From: Bin55 sp965205545
GTDB lineage: Bacteria; Pseudomonadota; Gammaproteobacteria; Pseudomonadales; Azotimanducaceae
Direction of reading: 5' to 3'
Assembly: GCA_965205545.1 (NCBI GenBank)
Contig: OZ242170.1
Span: 1,054,001 to 1,118,000, forward strand
Length of the DNA: 64,000 nt
Shown here: positions 43,999 through 53,133 of the stretch, in pieces
Numbering within the stretch: position 1 is the stretch's first letter
Layout: each line of letters begins with the position of its first letter
Notes under the pieces: model-generated
Database searches by the model: none
What the model was told of the DNA's origin: nothing
The model's input: the letters and a program-made list of their open reading frames with translations, nothing else
Program-made: the position numbers and the translations under genes

Positions 43999-46050
43999 TG
44001 GTGTGTCTCTCCATGAGCAAATGGCCGGAAGTAAGGCGACGAATCTGGAATCCCCTGGGTACAACTGTTGTAGTGTGCCTTTCCGTAACCAACCTGGGCC
44101 CGACAAAGACCTCGTCAACTGAAAGCTCGTCGCGGTTCTGAAGAGGCACGAGGCTCATCCCAGTCGAATCCAACAATTCTTGCTTTCGAGTTTCTCCTCC
44201 ATTGCTAACCCTCGAGTCGTCAGAGGTGAAAATCTCGTCGTCCCTACTTGTGGACACATTGAGAGTCCAGCTAATCACCTCAATTTCAGCGTTGGGAATC
44301 GTGCGACCATACAGAGAGGTATAGGTTTTCTCAAATGAAACCAGCAGTTCTTGTTCGTCTACGGACGACGGATCGAAAGTCACCGAAACTTCATGACCCT
44401 GGCCCACGTAGCGCATGAAAGCCGAACCACGTTCCGTGAAATCGTGCTGTTGCGTGGCGCCCGATACAACGCCGCTAGCTTCCTCGCGCATATCGAAATC
44501 ACTTCATCCACAAGATGTTGATCGTATACAGTCAAAGACATATGCCGGCTTCTGACGACTTCATAGGATATGGGCGCTCCCAGAAAACCAATTGCAGAGC
44601 CTACTCCTGCGTGCTCCGGAATCAATACACATTCAAGGTCAAGCTTTTCCATGAGTCGCGCGGCATGAAGCGGTGCAGCGCCGCCGAACGCCACCATCAT
44701 TCGCCCTTCAAGTGACTTTCCCCACTCTGCGGCGTGACTTCGAGCTGCTGCGGCCATGTTTTCGTCGACTATCTCCGCCATGCCAAGAGCAGACTCGTTA
44801 ACGTCTAGCGTCAGTGGTTCTGCTATTCGGCTTTGAATCGCCGTCTCAGCGGCTTGCACCTGCAATGAGAGATTGCCACCAGCAAATCCTTCGGCATCCA
44901 AGCGCCCCAAAAAACAATCTGCATCTGTTACAGTAGGCTCCGAGCCTCCTAACCCATAGCAGGCTGGTCCAGGTTGCGATCCGGCACTTTCAGGTCCGAT
45001 TTGAACCCTTCCCAATTTGTCAACTCGAGCGATGGAGCCTCCACCGGCGCCAATTTCCACCATCTCAATGACCGGAATGCGAACCGGCAACCCGCTCCCC
45101 TTTTTGAAACGATACACTCGATCGACTTCAAAGGATCGAGAAAGCAGCGTCTGCCCGTCGTCGACTAGGCATATCTTTGCGGTCGTTCCACCCATATCGA
45201 ACGAAACAACTCGGTGTGCGTCCATCTCCCGTGCTAGCTGTTCCGCCAATATGGCTCCGCCTGCCGGACCGGACTCGACAAGTCGAATGGGGTAGCGGCG
45301 AGCTGTCTCGAAGGTGGTCAATCCTCCGCCCGACGTCATCATTAGATACGGGCAACGAAATCCATATTCTTCAAGCCTTTGTGACAATCGTGCTAGATAG
45401 TTGGACATCAAAGGCAACACATAGGCATTTGCACATGTCGTCGATAGCCTCTCGTACTCGCGAATCTCTGGGCACACATCGCTGGAAAGGCTCATTGGAA
45501 TATCGCCCAGCCGCTCTTGTACACGCGTTTGTATCGCCTTCTCGTGCTCGTCGTTTACGTAGGAATGAAGCAGACCAACCGCCACGCTTTCGATTCCTCG
45601 CTTATCCATTTTGTCGATGGCCGCATCAACAGAATCCATGTCTAGCGGGATCAACGGTGTCCCGTGGGAATTCATTCTCTCTGTGATTGGCAATCGCAGC
45701 TCGCGCGGCACAAGGGAGACGGGACGTTCAATATTTATGTCGTATTGCTCAAAGCGGTTTTCCAACGCCATCTCCAGGATGTCCCTGTGTCCATTTGTTG
45801 TTAACAGCGCAGTCTTCGCGCCACGTCTTTCAATAAGGGCATTCGTAGCGAGCGTCGTGCCGTGAAGAACGATGCCGATGTCGCTTGGCGATGCGTTGCT
45901 CTCGTCAAATACGCGAGAAATTCCTTGAAGAACGGCATCACTGGGATCGTCTCGCGAAGTCAAGACCTTGACGGCATGAATTCGGTTAGACCACTGAAGC
46001 ACTACATCCGTGAAGGTGCCGCCAATGTCAATTGCAAGACCGTTTTTCAT
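43991..46050 (-). pseudogene. hyuA: Hydantoinase A/oxoprolinase family gene with a single-base frameshift
   Basis: The gene starts at ATG 46050 with the sugar-kinase-like 'LAIDIGGTFTDVVL'. It continues through 'LVESGPAGG', 'DMGGTTAKICLV', 'EIGAGGGSIARVD', 'GPACYGLGG' and 'VAFGGAAPLHAARL'. Near 44495 the frame is lost after 'VDEVIS' and a stop follows at 44380. The expected C-terminal part ('FMRYVGQGHEVSV' and 'FEKTYTSLYGRTI') continues in the next frame to 43991. Joined, the product would be about 685 residues, normal for HyuA. One base is missing, not in a homopolymer run. Either a young pseudogene or a consensus error. The stop overlaps hyuB. Confidence 0.82.
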
Positions 46051-46051
46051 G

Positions 46052-46417
46052 TCAAGTGGCAAAGTACAGGTGTCTATGATGCCTGCAGCCGGGATTGAAC
46101 GCAGCGCCACAATTTGGACAGCTATCGGAACATGCAAGGTAGTCTGCAATGCTCAATTGAACGGTGCACGCGCCACATATAATGGCACTCGATTCGAACT
46201 CGGACGCCTGCCACACCTCAACTGTGTGATTTGTTAGTTCTTGATGGCAGAAATAGCAGGGAAACCATCGATCGCAACACTTGAACAAAATCGCGATGAT
46301 GTCGCTATCCCCGTGGTAGTGCTCGCACCGCGTCTGTGGGTCGACTTCAACACCTTCAATCGTCACCCCGCCAATGCACACCGTATTTGCTTGGGGTCGC
46401 TTATTGCGTTCTAGCAT
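46052..46417 (-). CDS. CHY zinc-finger domain protein
   Basis: A 121-residue protein. The CHY signature is 'TRCEHYHGDSDIIAILFKCC' followed by 'FPCYFCHQEL', then C-x-x-C pairs in 'IICGAC' and 'CPNCGA' and a final Cys-His-His ('GCRHHRH'). The nine or more Cys/His ligands suggest about three zinc ions. Fungal Hot13 and plant relatives bear this domain; bacterial roles are unclear. The stop is 1 base before the hyuA start, so it is the first gene of a CHY-hyuA-hyuB operon. Its start is 12 bases from the divergent PRPP synthetase start. Confidence 0.85.
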   Translation of the reverse strand: MLERNKRPQANTVCIGGVTIEGVEVDPQTRCEHYHGDSDIIAILFKCCDRWFPCYFCHQELTNHTVEVWQASEFESSAIICGACTVQLSIADYLACSDSCPNCGAAFNPGCRHHRHLYFAT

Positions 46418-46429
46418 CGAGTAACTCTA

Positions 46430-47377
46430 ATGTCAGCCAATGAAATCAAGCTTATTGCAGGAACTTCGCATCGAGAGTTTACTCAGGAAATAGGAAGGCA
46501 CTTGGGGGTCCCTCTTACCGAAACTGAAATCATCAGGTTTGGTAACGAGAACATCATGTTTCAGTGCAAGGAAAATGTCCGCGAATCCGATGTATTTGTC
46601 GTGCAGACATCTTGTCCGCCACTTTCGGATTTCATTGTAGAGCTACTTATCATCATAGATGCCTTGAAGCATGCCTCTGCAAAGAGAATCACAGCGGTAC
46701 TTCCCTATTTCCCCTATGCGCGGTCCGATAAGAAAGACCGTCCGCGCATCTCGATAACTGCCCGTTTAGTTGCCGATCTGCTCGAAACGGCAGGCGCAAG
46801 CCGAGTCCTCACAATGAATCTGCACTCGCCGCAGGTTGGAGGCTTTTTTCGAATTCCGGTTGATCAATTGAACGCCACTCCTATCGTTTGCGATTATCTG
46901 CGCGACACTACGAGCTTGTCCAACTCTGTGCTTGTAGCAAGCGACGTAAGCGAGGCGAAGGACTTGGGAGACTACGCCTATCGTCTAGGATTGCCCATCG
47001 CCATCGTGGACAAGCGTCGAGTCGATGATGCAGAGGCGCCGGTTGCAGTGGGACTGATAGGAGATGTTGAAGGTCGCAATGCCCTGCTGATCGACGACGA
47101 AATTGCAAGCGGCGGCACCATGCTGGAAGCCGCACGATTTCTGCAGGATCACGGAATCAATCGCGTTGAAGCTGCAGCGGTGCACCCCGTATTATCGGGA
47201 CGCGCTCACGAACGAATCACTGAATCACCGATTGAACGCCTAATTGTCACTGACACGATCCCAATCCAATCAGAGAATGCCAGCAGCAAAATACAAGTCG
47301 TCTCTGTGGCAAAACTGTTCGCGGACGCTATACGTGCAATTCACTCTGGTGAGAGCGTATCGACTCTCTTCAAGTGA
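46430..47377 (+). CDS. prs: Ribose-phosphate pyrophosphokinase (divergent Prs)
   Basis: A 315-residue PRPP synthetase (ribose 5-phosphate + ATP to PRPP + AMP). Present are 'LPYFPYARSDKKDRPRISITARLVADLL', a Mg-binding 'LTMNLHSPQVGGFF', and the PRPP-binding loop 'ALLIDDEIASGGTM'. Usual gammaproteobacterial Prs has Y-A-R-Q-D-R-R and D-L-H; here it is Y-A-R-S-D-K-K-D and N-L-H-S, closer to the form seen in several non-proteobacterial phyla. It may be a second, acquired Prs. It overlaps no gene and ends 26 bases before tRNA-Cys on the other strand. Confidence 0.88.
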   Translation: MSANEIKLIAGTSHREFTQEIGRHLGVPLTETEIIRFGNENIMFQCKENVRESDVFVVQTSCPPLSDFIVELLIIIDALKHASAKRITAVLPYFPYARSDKKDRPRISITARLVADLLETAGASRVLTMNLHSPQVGGFFRIPVDQLNATPIVCDYLRDTTSLSNSVLVASDVSEAKDLGDYAYRLGLPIAIVDKRRVDDAEAPVAVGLIGDVEGRNALLIDDEIASGGTMLEAARFLQDHGINRVEAAAVHPVLSGRAHERITESPIERLIVTDTIPIQSENASSKIQVVSVAKLFADAIRAIHSGESVSTLFK

Positions 47378-47402
47378 TCTTGGCGCTTGATCTATGTAGA
47401 GT

Positions 47403-47476
47403 TGGAGGCTGGGGTCGGAATCGAACCGGCGTGGACGGAGTTGCAGTCCGCTGCATGGCCACTCTGCCACCCAGCC
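47403..47476 (-). tRNA. tRNA-Cys (anticodon GCA)
   Basis: A 74-nt cloverleaf on the minus strand. The acceptor is GGCTGGG/CCCAGCC, the D arm is TGGCAGAGTGGCCA, the anticodon stem GCGGA/TCCGT holds loop CTGCAAC (GCA), and the T arm is GCCGG-TTCGATT-CCGAC (one mismatch). The discriminator is T, then CCA. It lies downstream of pgsA in the same orientation, the same neighbourhood as E. coli cysT. Confidence 0.97.
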
Positions 47477-47654
47477 CTAGAGTGCGCGTTAGCGCGAAGA
47501 GATTCAATTTTACATGGCAGCTTTGGACAGGAGCTGCGTGTCAAATATCCCATAGCGTTCGAAATCCGCAAGTGCGGCTTTAGTTAGGAAGCGGCCACCT
47601 TGCAGTTGTGGGCGCCCAGACTTCATCGGCCAAGAAGCACAGCCACCACCAACA

Positions 47655-48236
47655 CTATTCGCTAAGGAAGCCCTCCCGCAGCTTTCCCCACGCTGCACGA
47701 AGGTGGATGATCATTGACCACAAGGTAAAGGCAGTTGCCAAGTAGATCAATACCAATCCTATGATGGTCCACGGCTTGTCAAAGTGTGGTGGATTGGCCA
47801 ACAAGATGATGATCGCCACCATTTGAATCGCTGTCTTGACCTTTGCAATGATGCTCACAGAGATTTGGGACCGCGCCTGCACTTCGGCCATCCACTCTCT
47901 AAGGGATGCAATCAGCAGTTCGCGCCCCACGATGACGATTCCAGGCAATGTAAGCCACAAACTGCCATAGCTTCCAATGAGGAGCACGAGCGCCGACACG
48001 ACGACTAGCTTGTCCGCGACTGGGTCGATGAATGCTCCAAATTTTGTTGCTGCTCCGAACTGTCTCGCAACAAGTCCGTCAAGCCAATCCGTGAAACAGG
48101 CTAGGGCGAATAGCAACGCCGCCACCCAGTGCAGCGATCCAGAGGTGATGTAGAACAGAACGAAGAGCGGTATGAATGCAATGCGCAATATCGATAGCGA
48201 ATTTGGGATGAACGACAAAAGCGGCTTAGCTTGCAT
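47655..48236 (-). CDS. pgsA: CDP-diacylglycerol-glycerol-3-phosphate 3-phosphatidyltransferase
   Basis: A 193-residue integral membrane enzyme. The CDP-alcohol phosphotransferase motif D-G-x-x-A-R...G-x-x-x-D-x-x-x-D is present: 'DWLDGLVARQFGAATKFGAFIDPVADK'. It makes phosphatidylglycerol phosphate, the first step to phosphatidylglycerol and cardiolipin. It overlaps the uvrC 3' end by 11 bases, the conserved gammaproteobacterial arrangement, so expression is coupled to uvrC. Confidence 0.96.
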   Translation of the reverse strand: MQAKPLLSFIPNSLSILRIAFIPLFVLFYITSGSLHWVAALLFALACFTDWLDGLVARQFGAATKFGAFIDPVADKLVVVSALVLLIGSYGSLWLTLPGIVIVGRELLIASLREWMAEVQARSQISVSIIAKVKTAIQMVAIIILLANPPHFDKPWTIIGLVLIYLATAFTLWSMIIHLRAAWGKLREGFLSE

Positions 48237-50070
48237 GCATCACTCCGTAAATCTCTCCGGCTAGCTTCTTGCTGACACCTGGAACCTTCGACATTTCTTC
48301 AATACTAGCGGCTTTGATCGCGGTGACGGACCCAAAGTGCGTCAGCAATTGTCGTTTTCGTTTCGGTCCGATGCCAGCTATGTCGTCTAGATCTGATTTG
48401 CGACGCGCCTTTTGACGCCTAGCTCTGTGACCTTCGACAGCAAACCTATGTGCTTCATCGCGCATGTGCTGCAGGAGATGCATCGCCGAACTGTTATGTT
48501 CAATCTCTAACTTGCCTTGACCTGCATCCCAAATGGTATCCATATCGGGTCTTCGTCCAGGTCCTTTCGAAATGCCCAAAATTCGTAGGTCATCTACCAA
48601 TAGCTCCGAGAGCGTCTCCCGAACCTTATTGACCTGTCCCCGTCCACCATCGACGACGAGAACATCGGGCAATTTCCCTTCCCCGCTCTGGATTCTCTTA
48701 TAGCGCCTTTCTATGGCCTGGCTCAATGCGCCATAGTCATCGCCTAATTCAATGCCCTGTATTCTGTACCTTCTGTAGTCGGACTTTAGCGGCCCGTTTT
48801 CGTCGAATACTACGCAGGACGCCATCGTCGCTTCCCCGCTTACATGGCTAATATCAAAACACTCCAGTCGCTCTGGCGTTTCATCAAGATTCAATGCCTG
48901 CTGCAAACTGATCATTCTCTCGAGTATGTTGTCTTGCTGCCTCAAGTAGGCTGCTAGAGAAAGCTCTGCATTTTCTTGCACCATGGACTGCCACCGGGCT
49001 CGAGATGATCGTACGTGAGCCGTGACTTCGACAACTCGGCCCGCCTGCTCGCTCAATGCGGACGCAAGAGCTTCGCGATGCTCAATTTCAATCAAGGTCA
49101 CGACCGTTCTGGGCAAGTCGCGCGCGACATCCCCAAAGTAATACTGTCCGAGAAACTCAGTCAACAAATCGGGTTTTTCCAATCCTAACTCGTTCGTGTG
49201 AAACCAGGTACGGTCGCCTAGCAGACGACCATCGCGTATGAACATTCCTTGCACACAGACAGTATTTTCGTTCGAGGCTATTCCAAACGCATCGACATTA
49301 CCAGATGCAGTGTGAACATATTGATCTTCCTGCACCTGCCTGAGGGTGTGAATCTGATCTCGTAGACGTGCAGCCTCCTCAAACTGCAAGCTTGCTGAAG
49401 CAGCTTCCATGTTCGACTTCAGCTCCGCCAGAACTGTCTTGCTCTTGCCATTGAGAAACATCTCTGCCAATCGAATGTCGTCTCGATATGATTTCTCGTC
49501 GATGTGGGCAACACAAGGGGCGCTACATCGCTTTATCTGATACTGCAAACATGGGCGCGATCGATTCTTGAAGTACGTGTCTTTACATGGACGCAAACGA
49601 AACAGACGCTGCAGGATAGAAATGCTTTTGCGTACAGCTGATGCGCTAGGAAAAGGACCGAAGAACATTCCGCCACCGCGTGTGCTGCCTCGGTGCAATT
49701 CAATCTTGGGGAACTGATGGTCCGTGAAGTGTATATAGGGATAGCTCTTGTCGTCTCGCAACAGAACATTGAACGGCGGCTTATAGTTCTTTATAAAGGA
49801 CTGTTCAAGCAATAGCGCTTCCGTCTCGCTGTTAGTCAACGTGACTTGAATGTCCCTAGTCCGAGAAACCAACCGCATGGTCTTGGTCGCAAGTCCAGTG
49901 GGTCGAAAGTAGCTGGAGACGCGAGCTTTGAGATTTCTCGATTTTCCAACGTACAAGACATTGTCGTTGCGATCAATCATTCGATATACGCCACTGCGTT
50001 CGGGCAGTGACTTGAGCAATGCGTCGAATTGATCCTTCTTGGATTTTGCGGCGGTCACCGCAGCTACCAA
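48226..50070 (-). CDS. uvrC: Excinuclease ABC subunit C
   Basis: A 614-residue UvrC. The GIY-YIG nuclease domain is at the N-terminus ('SGVYRMIDRNDNVLYVGKSRNLKARVSSYF'). A Cys-rich zone ('CLQYQIKRCSAPC') and a UVR motif ('FEEAARLRDQIHTLR', about 205-220) follow, then an RNase-H-like endonuclease domain ('CFDISHVSGEATMAS', 'LVVDGGRGQ') and C-terminal helix-hairpin-helix repeats. It makes both incisions in nucleotide excision repair. The start is TTG at 50070 in frame with the conserved N-terminus. Length as in E. coli (610). Confidence 0.97.
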   Translation of the reverse strand: MVAAVTAAKSKKDQFDALLKSLPERSGVYRMIDRNDNVLYVGKSRNLKARVSSYFRPTGLATKTMRLVSRTRDIQVTLTNSETEALLLEQSFIKNYKPPFNVLLRDDKSYPYIHFTDHQFPKIELHRGSTRGGGMFFGPFPSASAVRKSISILQRLFRLRPCKDTYFKNRSRPCLQYQIKRCSAPCVAHIDEKSYRDDIRLAEMFLNGKSKTVLAELKSNMEAASASLQFEEAARLRDQIHTLRQVQEDQYVHTASGNVDAFGIASNENTVCVQGMFIRDGRLLGDRTWFHTNELGLEKPDLLTEFLGQYYFGDVARDLPRTVVTLIEIEHREALASALSEQAGRVVEVTAHVRSSRARWQSMVQENAELSLAAYLRQQDNILERMISLQQALNLDETPERLECFDISHVSGEATMASCVVFDENGPLKSDYRRYRIQGIELGDDYGALSQAIERRYKRIQSGEGKLPDVLVVDGGRGQVNKVRETLSELLVDDLRILGISKGPGRRPDMDTIWDAGQGKLEIEHNSSAMHLLQHMRDEAHRFAVEGHRARRQKARRKSDLDDIAGIGPKRKRQLLTHFGSVTAIKAASIEEMSKVPGVSKKLAGEIYGVMHAS

Positions 50071-50114
50071 CCGTTTGAGCTTCGACAGAAATTAGATTTC
50101 ACGAGCCTCACTAT

Positions 50115-51290
50115 CTAGAAAAAGGCAGCAATTCCGGTCTGCGCGCGGCCAAGAATGAGAGCATGGACATCATGGGTACCTTCATAGGTGTTTACGGTTT
50201 CAAGGTTCATGACATGTCGAATGACATGGAATTCGTCGGCAATGCCGTTAGCGCCATGCATATCCCGTGCTGTGCGCGCAATCTCCAGTGCTTTGCCACA
50301 GTTGTTGCGCTTCATAATCGATATATTCTCGACTGCCAGCCGATCCTCATCCATCAATCTACCCATTCGTAGGCACCCTTGCAGCCCCAACGCAATCTCC
50401 GTCTGCATGTCCACAAGTTTCTTCTGTATTAACTGGTTGGCGGCAAGCGGTCTGCCGAATTGCTTGCGGTCCAAGGTGTATTGCCGTGCCGCATGCCAAC
50501 AATACTCTGCAGCGCCCATGGTTCCCCAAGCGATTCCGTAGCGTGCAAGGTTTAGACAACCAAACGGACCACCCAGACCTCTAGCGTTCGGTAGCATGTT
50601 GGACTTTGGAACGAGTACGTTGTCCAGAACGATTTGACCCGTTACAGAAGCTCGAAGGCTCATTTTGCCCTTGATAGTTGGAGTGGAAAACCCAGGCGTG
50701 CCGCGTTCCACTACAAATCCTCTGATCACACCATCGAGTTTTGCCCAAACCAACGCGATATCCGCAATGGGGGAATTTGTTATCCACGTCTTCGTTCCAT
50801 TGAGAACGTATCCATCTGACGTTTCTTCAGCTTTAGTTGTCATGCTGCCAGGGTCGGAACCGTGATCGGGTTCCGTCAATCCAAAGCATCCCACGCACTC
50901 TCCCGATGCCAATCGCGACAAATACTTGCTGCGATGCTCCTCGGAACCGTAGGCATAAATTGGATACATAACCAGCGATGACTGCACACTCATTGCTGAC
51001 CGATAGCCTGAATCCACACGTTCCACTTCGCGTGCCATGAGGCCGTACCCGACGTAGCTAGCTCCACTGCACCCAAATTCCTCCGGCAATGTTGATCCCA
51101 ACAATCCAACATCTCCCATTTCATTCATTATTTCTCGATGAAATCGTTCTTCACGATTTGCTTCAAGAACGCGGGGCATCAGCTTTTCCTGTGCAAAATC
51201 CCGGGCCGCAGACTGAATCAGCAGCTCTTCTTCTGAGAGCTGCTCGTTAAGCAAGAACGGATCATCCCAAGCGAACGGATAGGTAGGCAT
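50115..51290 (-). CDS. gcdH: Glutaryl-CoA dehydrogenase
   Basis: A 391-residue acyl-CoA dehydrogenase. 'GYRSAMSVQSSLVM' and 'GCFGLTEPDHGSDPGSM' closely match glutaryl-CoA dehydrogenases, which decarboxylate glutaryl-CoA to crotonyl-CoA in lysine/tryptophan breakdown. The catalytic Glu is about residue 370 in 'NTYEGTHDVH'. 'ASVTGQIVLDNV' and 'DRKQFGRPLA' are conserved FAD/dimer segments. ATG at 51290 ('MPTYPFAWDDPF') is preferred to the longer frame that would overlap pyrF. Confidence 0.92.
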   Translation of the reverse strand: MPTYPFAWDDPFLLNEQLSEEELLIQSAARDFAQEKLMPRVLEANREERFHREIMNEMGDVGLLGSTLPEEFGCSGASYVGYGLMAREVERVDSGYRSAMSVQSSLVMYPIYAYGSEEHRSKYLSRLASGECVGCFGLTEPDHGSDPGSMTTKAEETSDGYVLNGTKTWITNSPIADIALVWAKLDGVIRGFVVERGTPGFSTPTIKGKMSLRASVTGQIVLDNVLVPKSNMLPNARGLGGPFGCLNLARYGIAWGTMGAAEYCWHAARQYTLDRKQFGRPLAANQLIQKKLVDMQTEIALGLQGCLRMGRLMDEDRLAVENISIMKRNNCGKALEIARTARDMHGANGIADEFHVIRHVMNLETVNTYEGTHDVHALILGRAQTGIAAFF

Positions 51291-51358
51291 CGTCAGGTAT
51301 TCCTTAATGAGAGTGTGGTGTTGAGAGAAGTTTGAGCTTAGTACCTTTAGGCATGCCT

Positions 51359-52180
51359 CTAGCCACACCCATGAGCCAACATTCGGTTATATGCCTCTGC
51401 AGACTGCCGAACCAATTCAAAATAGTCAGCTGAACACGGGTCTTGTTGAATCACGCCGCGTGAGCAGTTGACGATCAGTCCCCGACCATCGTGTCGTCGT
51501 CCATATTGAAGGACATCCCCCACTACTCCACCTTGCGCTCCAACGCCAGGAACCAAGAAAGTGACGTCAGGAGCATCCAATCGGATTCGGCGAAGAGCTT
51601 CAGAATGAGTGGCGCCAACAACGAGCATCAGATTCGGATTCAATGCGGCCTGGACCTTTTTGGCGACTCGAAGATACATCGGATCTTCGTGCGGAAAATC
51701 CTGCAACCAGGCGGCATTGGGGTTGCTGGTCTTGCACAGAACAATGACGCCGCGATCCTCATATTCGAGAAACGGCTGTACGGTCTCCCAACCAAGAAAC
51801 GGATTGACCGTAACGGCATCGGCCCCGTAACGTTCGAAAACCTCTCGCGCGTACTGTCGGGCGGTTTCGCCAATATCGCCCCGCTTCGCGTCAAGAATTA
51901 CGGGGAGAGTTGGGTGACGAGAATGAATGTACTCTATTAGACGAGTCAATTGATTTTCTTGCGCAGCGGCAGCGAAATGTGCGTGATTGATCTTCACCGC
52001 GCACGCGTATTCACTAACAACTTCCACAATACGTGTCCCGAATTCGTAGAAGCTGTCTTCGCGGGCATCGATCCATTGTGGAACTATGTCCCTTGTTGGA
52101 TCAATTCCCACGCACAACATCGAGCCAGATGAATCCCAGGAGGACCTGAGCTTGGCGTAAAAGCTAGAATTGTCAGCCAT
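51359..52180 (-). CDS. pyrF: Orotidine-5'-phosphate decarboxylase (type 2 subfamily)
   Basis: A 273-residue OMP decarboxylase (OMP to UMP). The catalytic D-x-K-x-x-D motif reads 'VILDAKRGDIGET'. 'KINHAHFAA' holds the phosphate/base-side Lys and 'NPFLGWETVQPFLEY' and 'PGVGAQGG' are type 2 features. Type 2 enzymes (about 270 residues) are longer than the E. coli type (about 245) and occur in actinobacteria and some proteobacteria. Probably first gene of a pyrF-gcdH pair. Confidence 0.94.
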   Translation of the reverse strand: MADNSSFYAKLRSSWDSSGSMLCVGIDPTRDIVPQWIDAREDSFYEFGTRIVEVVSEYACAVKINHAHFAAAAQENQLTRLIEYIHSRHPTLPVILDAKRGDIGETARQYAREVFERYGADAVTVNPFLGWETVQPFLEYEDRGVIVLCKTSNPNAAWLQDFPHEDPMYLRVAKKVQAALNPNLMLVVGATHSEALRRIRLDAPDVTFLVPGVGAQGGVVGDVLQYGRRHDGRGLIVNCSRGVIQQDPCSADYFELVRQSAEAYNRMLAHGCG

Positions 52181-52431
52181 TTATGTCTTTAGCAAAGCTC
52201 TAACAAATTTGATGTCGTTGACTAAGCCCTGAGTGTGAGATTTGCAGGAGCAATTTACTTCTCTATAGAGTACACACTTGTCAATTGGTAGCCACTAACC
52301 TAACCCTGAGCATTGAACATGTCGATTGAGTCCGGAGAATCGATTGCCGTCACTCGCCTGAGTTGAAACGTCAATCGCCGATCTCAAGGAATTGCGCGAA
52401 GCTCAGTTTGGGTGGCTGAAGGTGGTCTTCC

Positions 52432-53061
52432 CTATGGCTCGGATTGACCGATTCCTTGCCGAGCATCAAGATAGCGTTCAACCGTACCTACAGTAGCGAG
52501 CGTCTGGGCGTCAATCTCTACATTCAGTTGATCACCAATTTCAACCGCTCCTAGCGTTGTTCTCTGCAGTGTTTCAGGAATGAGATTCACACGACCTCGG
52601 CGTCTAGCATCGTCGAACCAATCCAACGTTAGACTCACACCGTTCAAGGCAATGAATCCTTTGGGGACCATGAAGCGGCTCCATTCGTCTGTTACTTCGA
52701 ACTCAATGCCCCGTTTCCTGCCAAGTTCGATATCTACAACGGTTGCAGTTGTGCATACGTGGCCCGAGACAAGGTGTCCACCAATTTCGTCGCCAATACG
52801 GAGAGATCGTTCGACGTTTACCAGACTCCCAGTACGCAAGGACTCTAGGTTTGTGACAGAGTCTGTAGCGGGAACGACGTCAAAGGACACAATTCCGTCC
52901 GTAATTGTTGCGACGGTGAGACATACTCCATTTACCGCCACGGAGGCTCCAAGCTCCAATCCGGTCGACAGCGGCTCAAGTGCAATGCTCAGCCGCCGAC
53001 CGGACGCTGTCTGGTGGACAGAAACGACCGAACAGGCGTTAGCGACTAAGCCAGTGAACAT
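52432..53061 (-). CDS. ribE: Riboflavin synthase, alpha chain
   Basis: A 209-residue riboflavin synthase. It begins with the invariant 'MFTGLV' and has two lumazine-binding repeats: 'GASVAVNGVCLTV' (first) and 'ALNGVSLTL' (second), each followed by 'PETLQRTTLG'/'PATDSVTNLE'-type helices. 'GGHLVSGHV' carries conserved active-site residues. It converts two 6,7-dimethyl-8-ribityllumazine molecules into riboflavin. No other rib gene is adjacent. Confidence 0.96.
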   Translation of the reverse strand: MFTGLVANACSVVSVHQTASGRRLSIALEPLSTGLELGASVAVNGVCLTVATITDGIVSFDVVPATDSVTNLESLRTGSLVNVERSLRIGDEIGGHLVSGHVCTTATVVDIELGRKRGIEFEVTDEWSRFMVPKGFIALNGVSLTLDWFDDARRRGRVNLIPETLQRTTLGAVEIGDQLNVEIDAQTLATVGTVERYLDARQGIGQSEP

Positions 53062-53133
53062 TCAATTCGGAAGAGTGAATCGCTCCCCGCGATGCCATGC
53101 AAATGAGACCCAGTAGAACTTCTGCGAACAATA

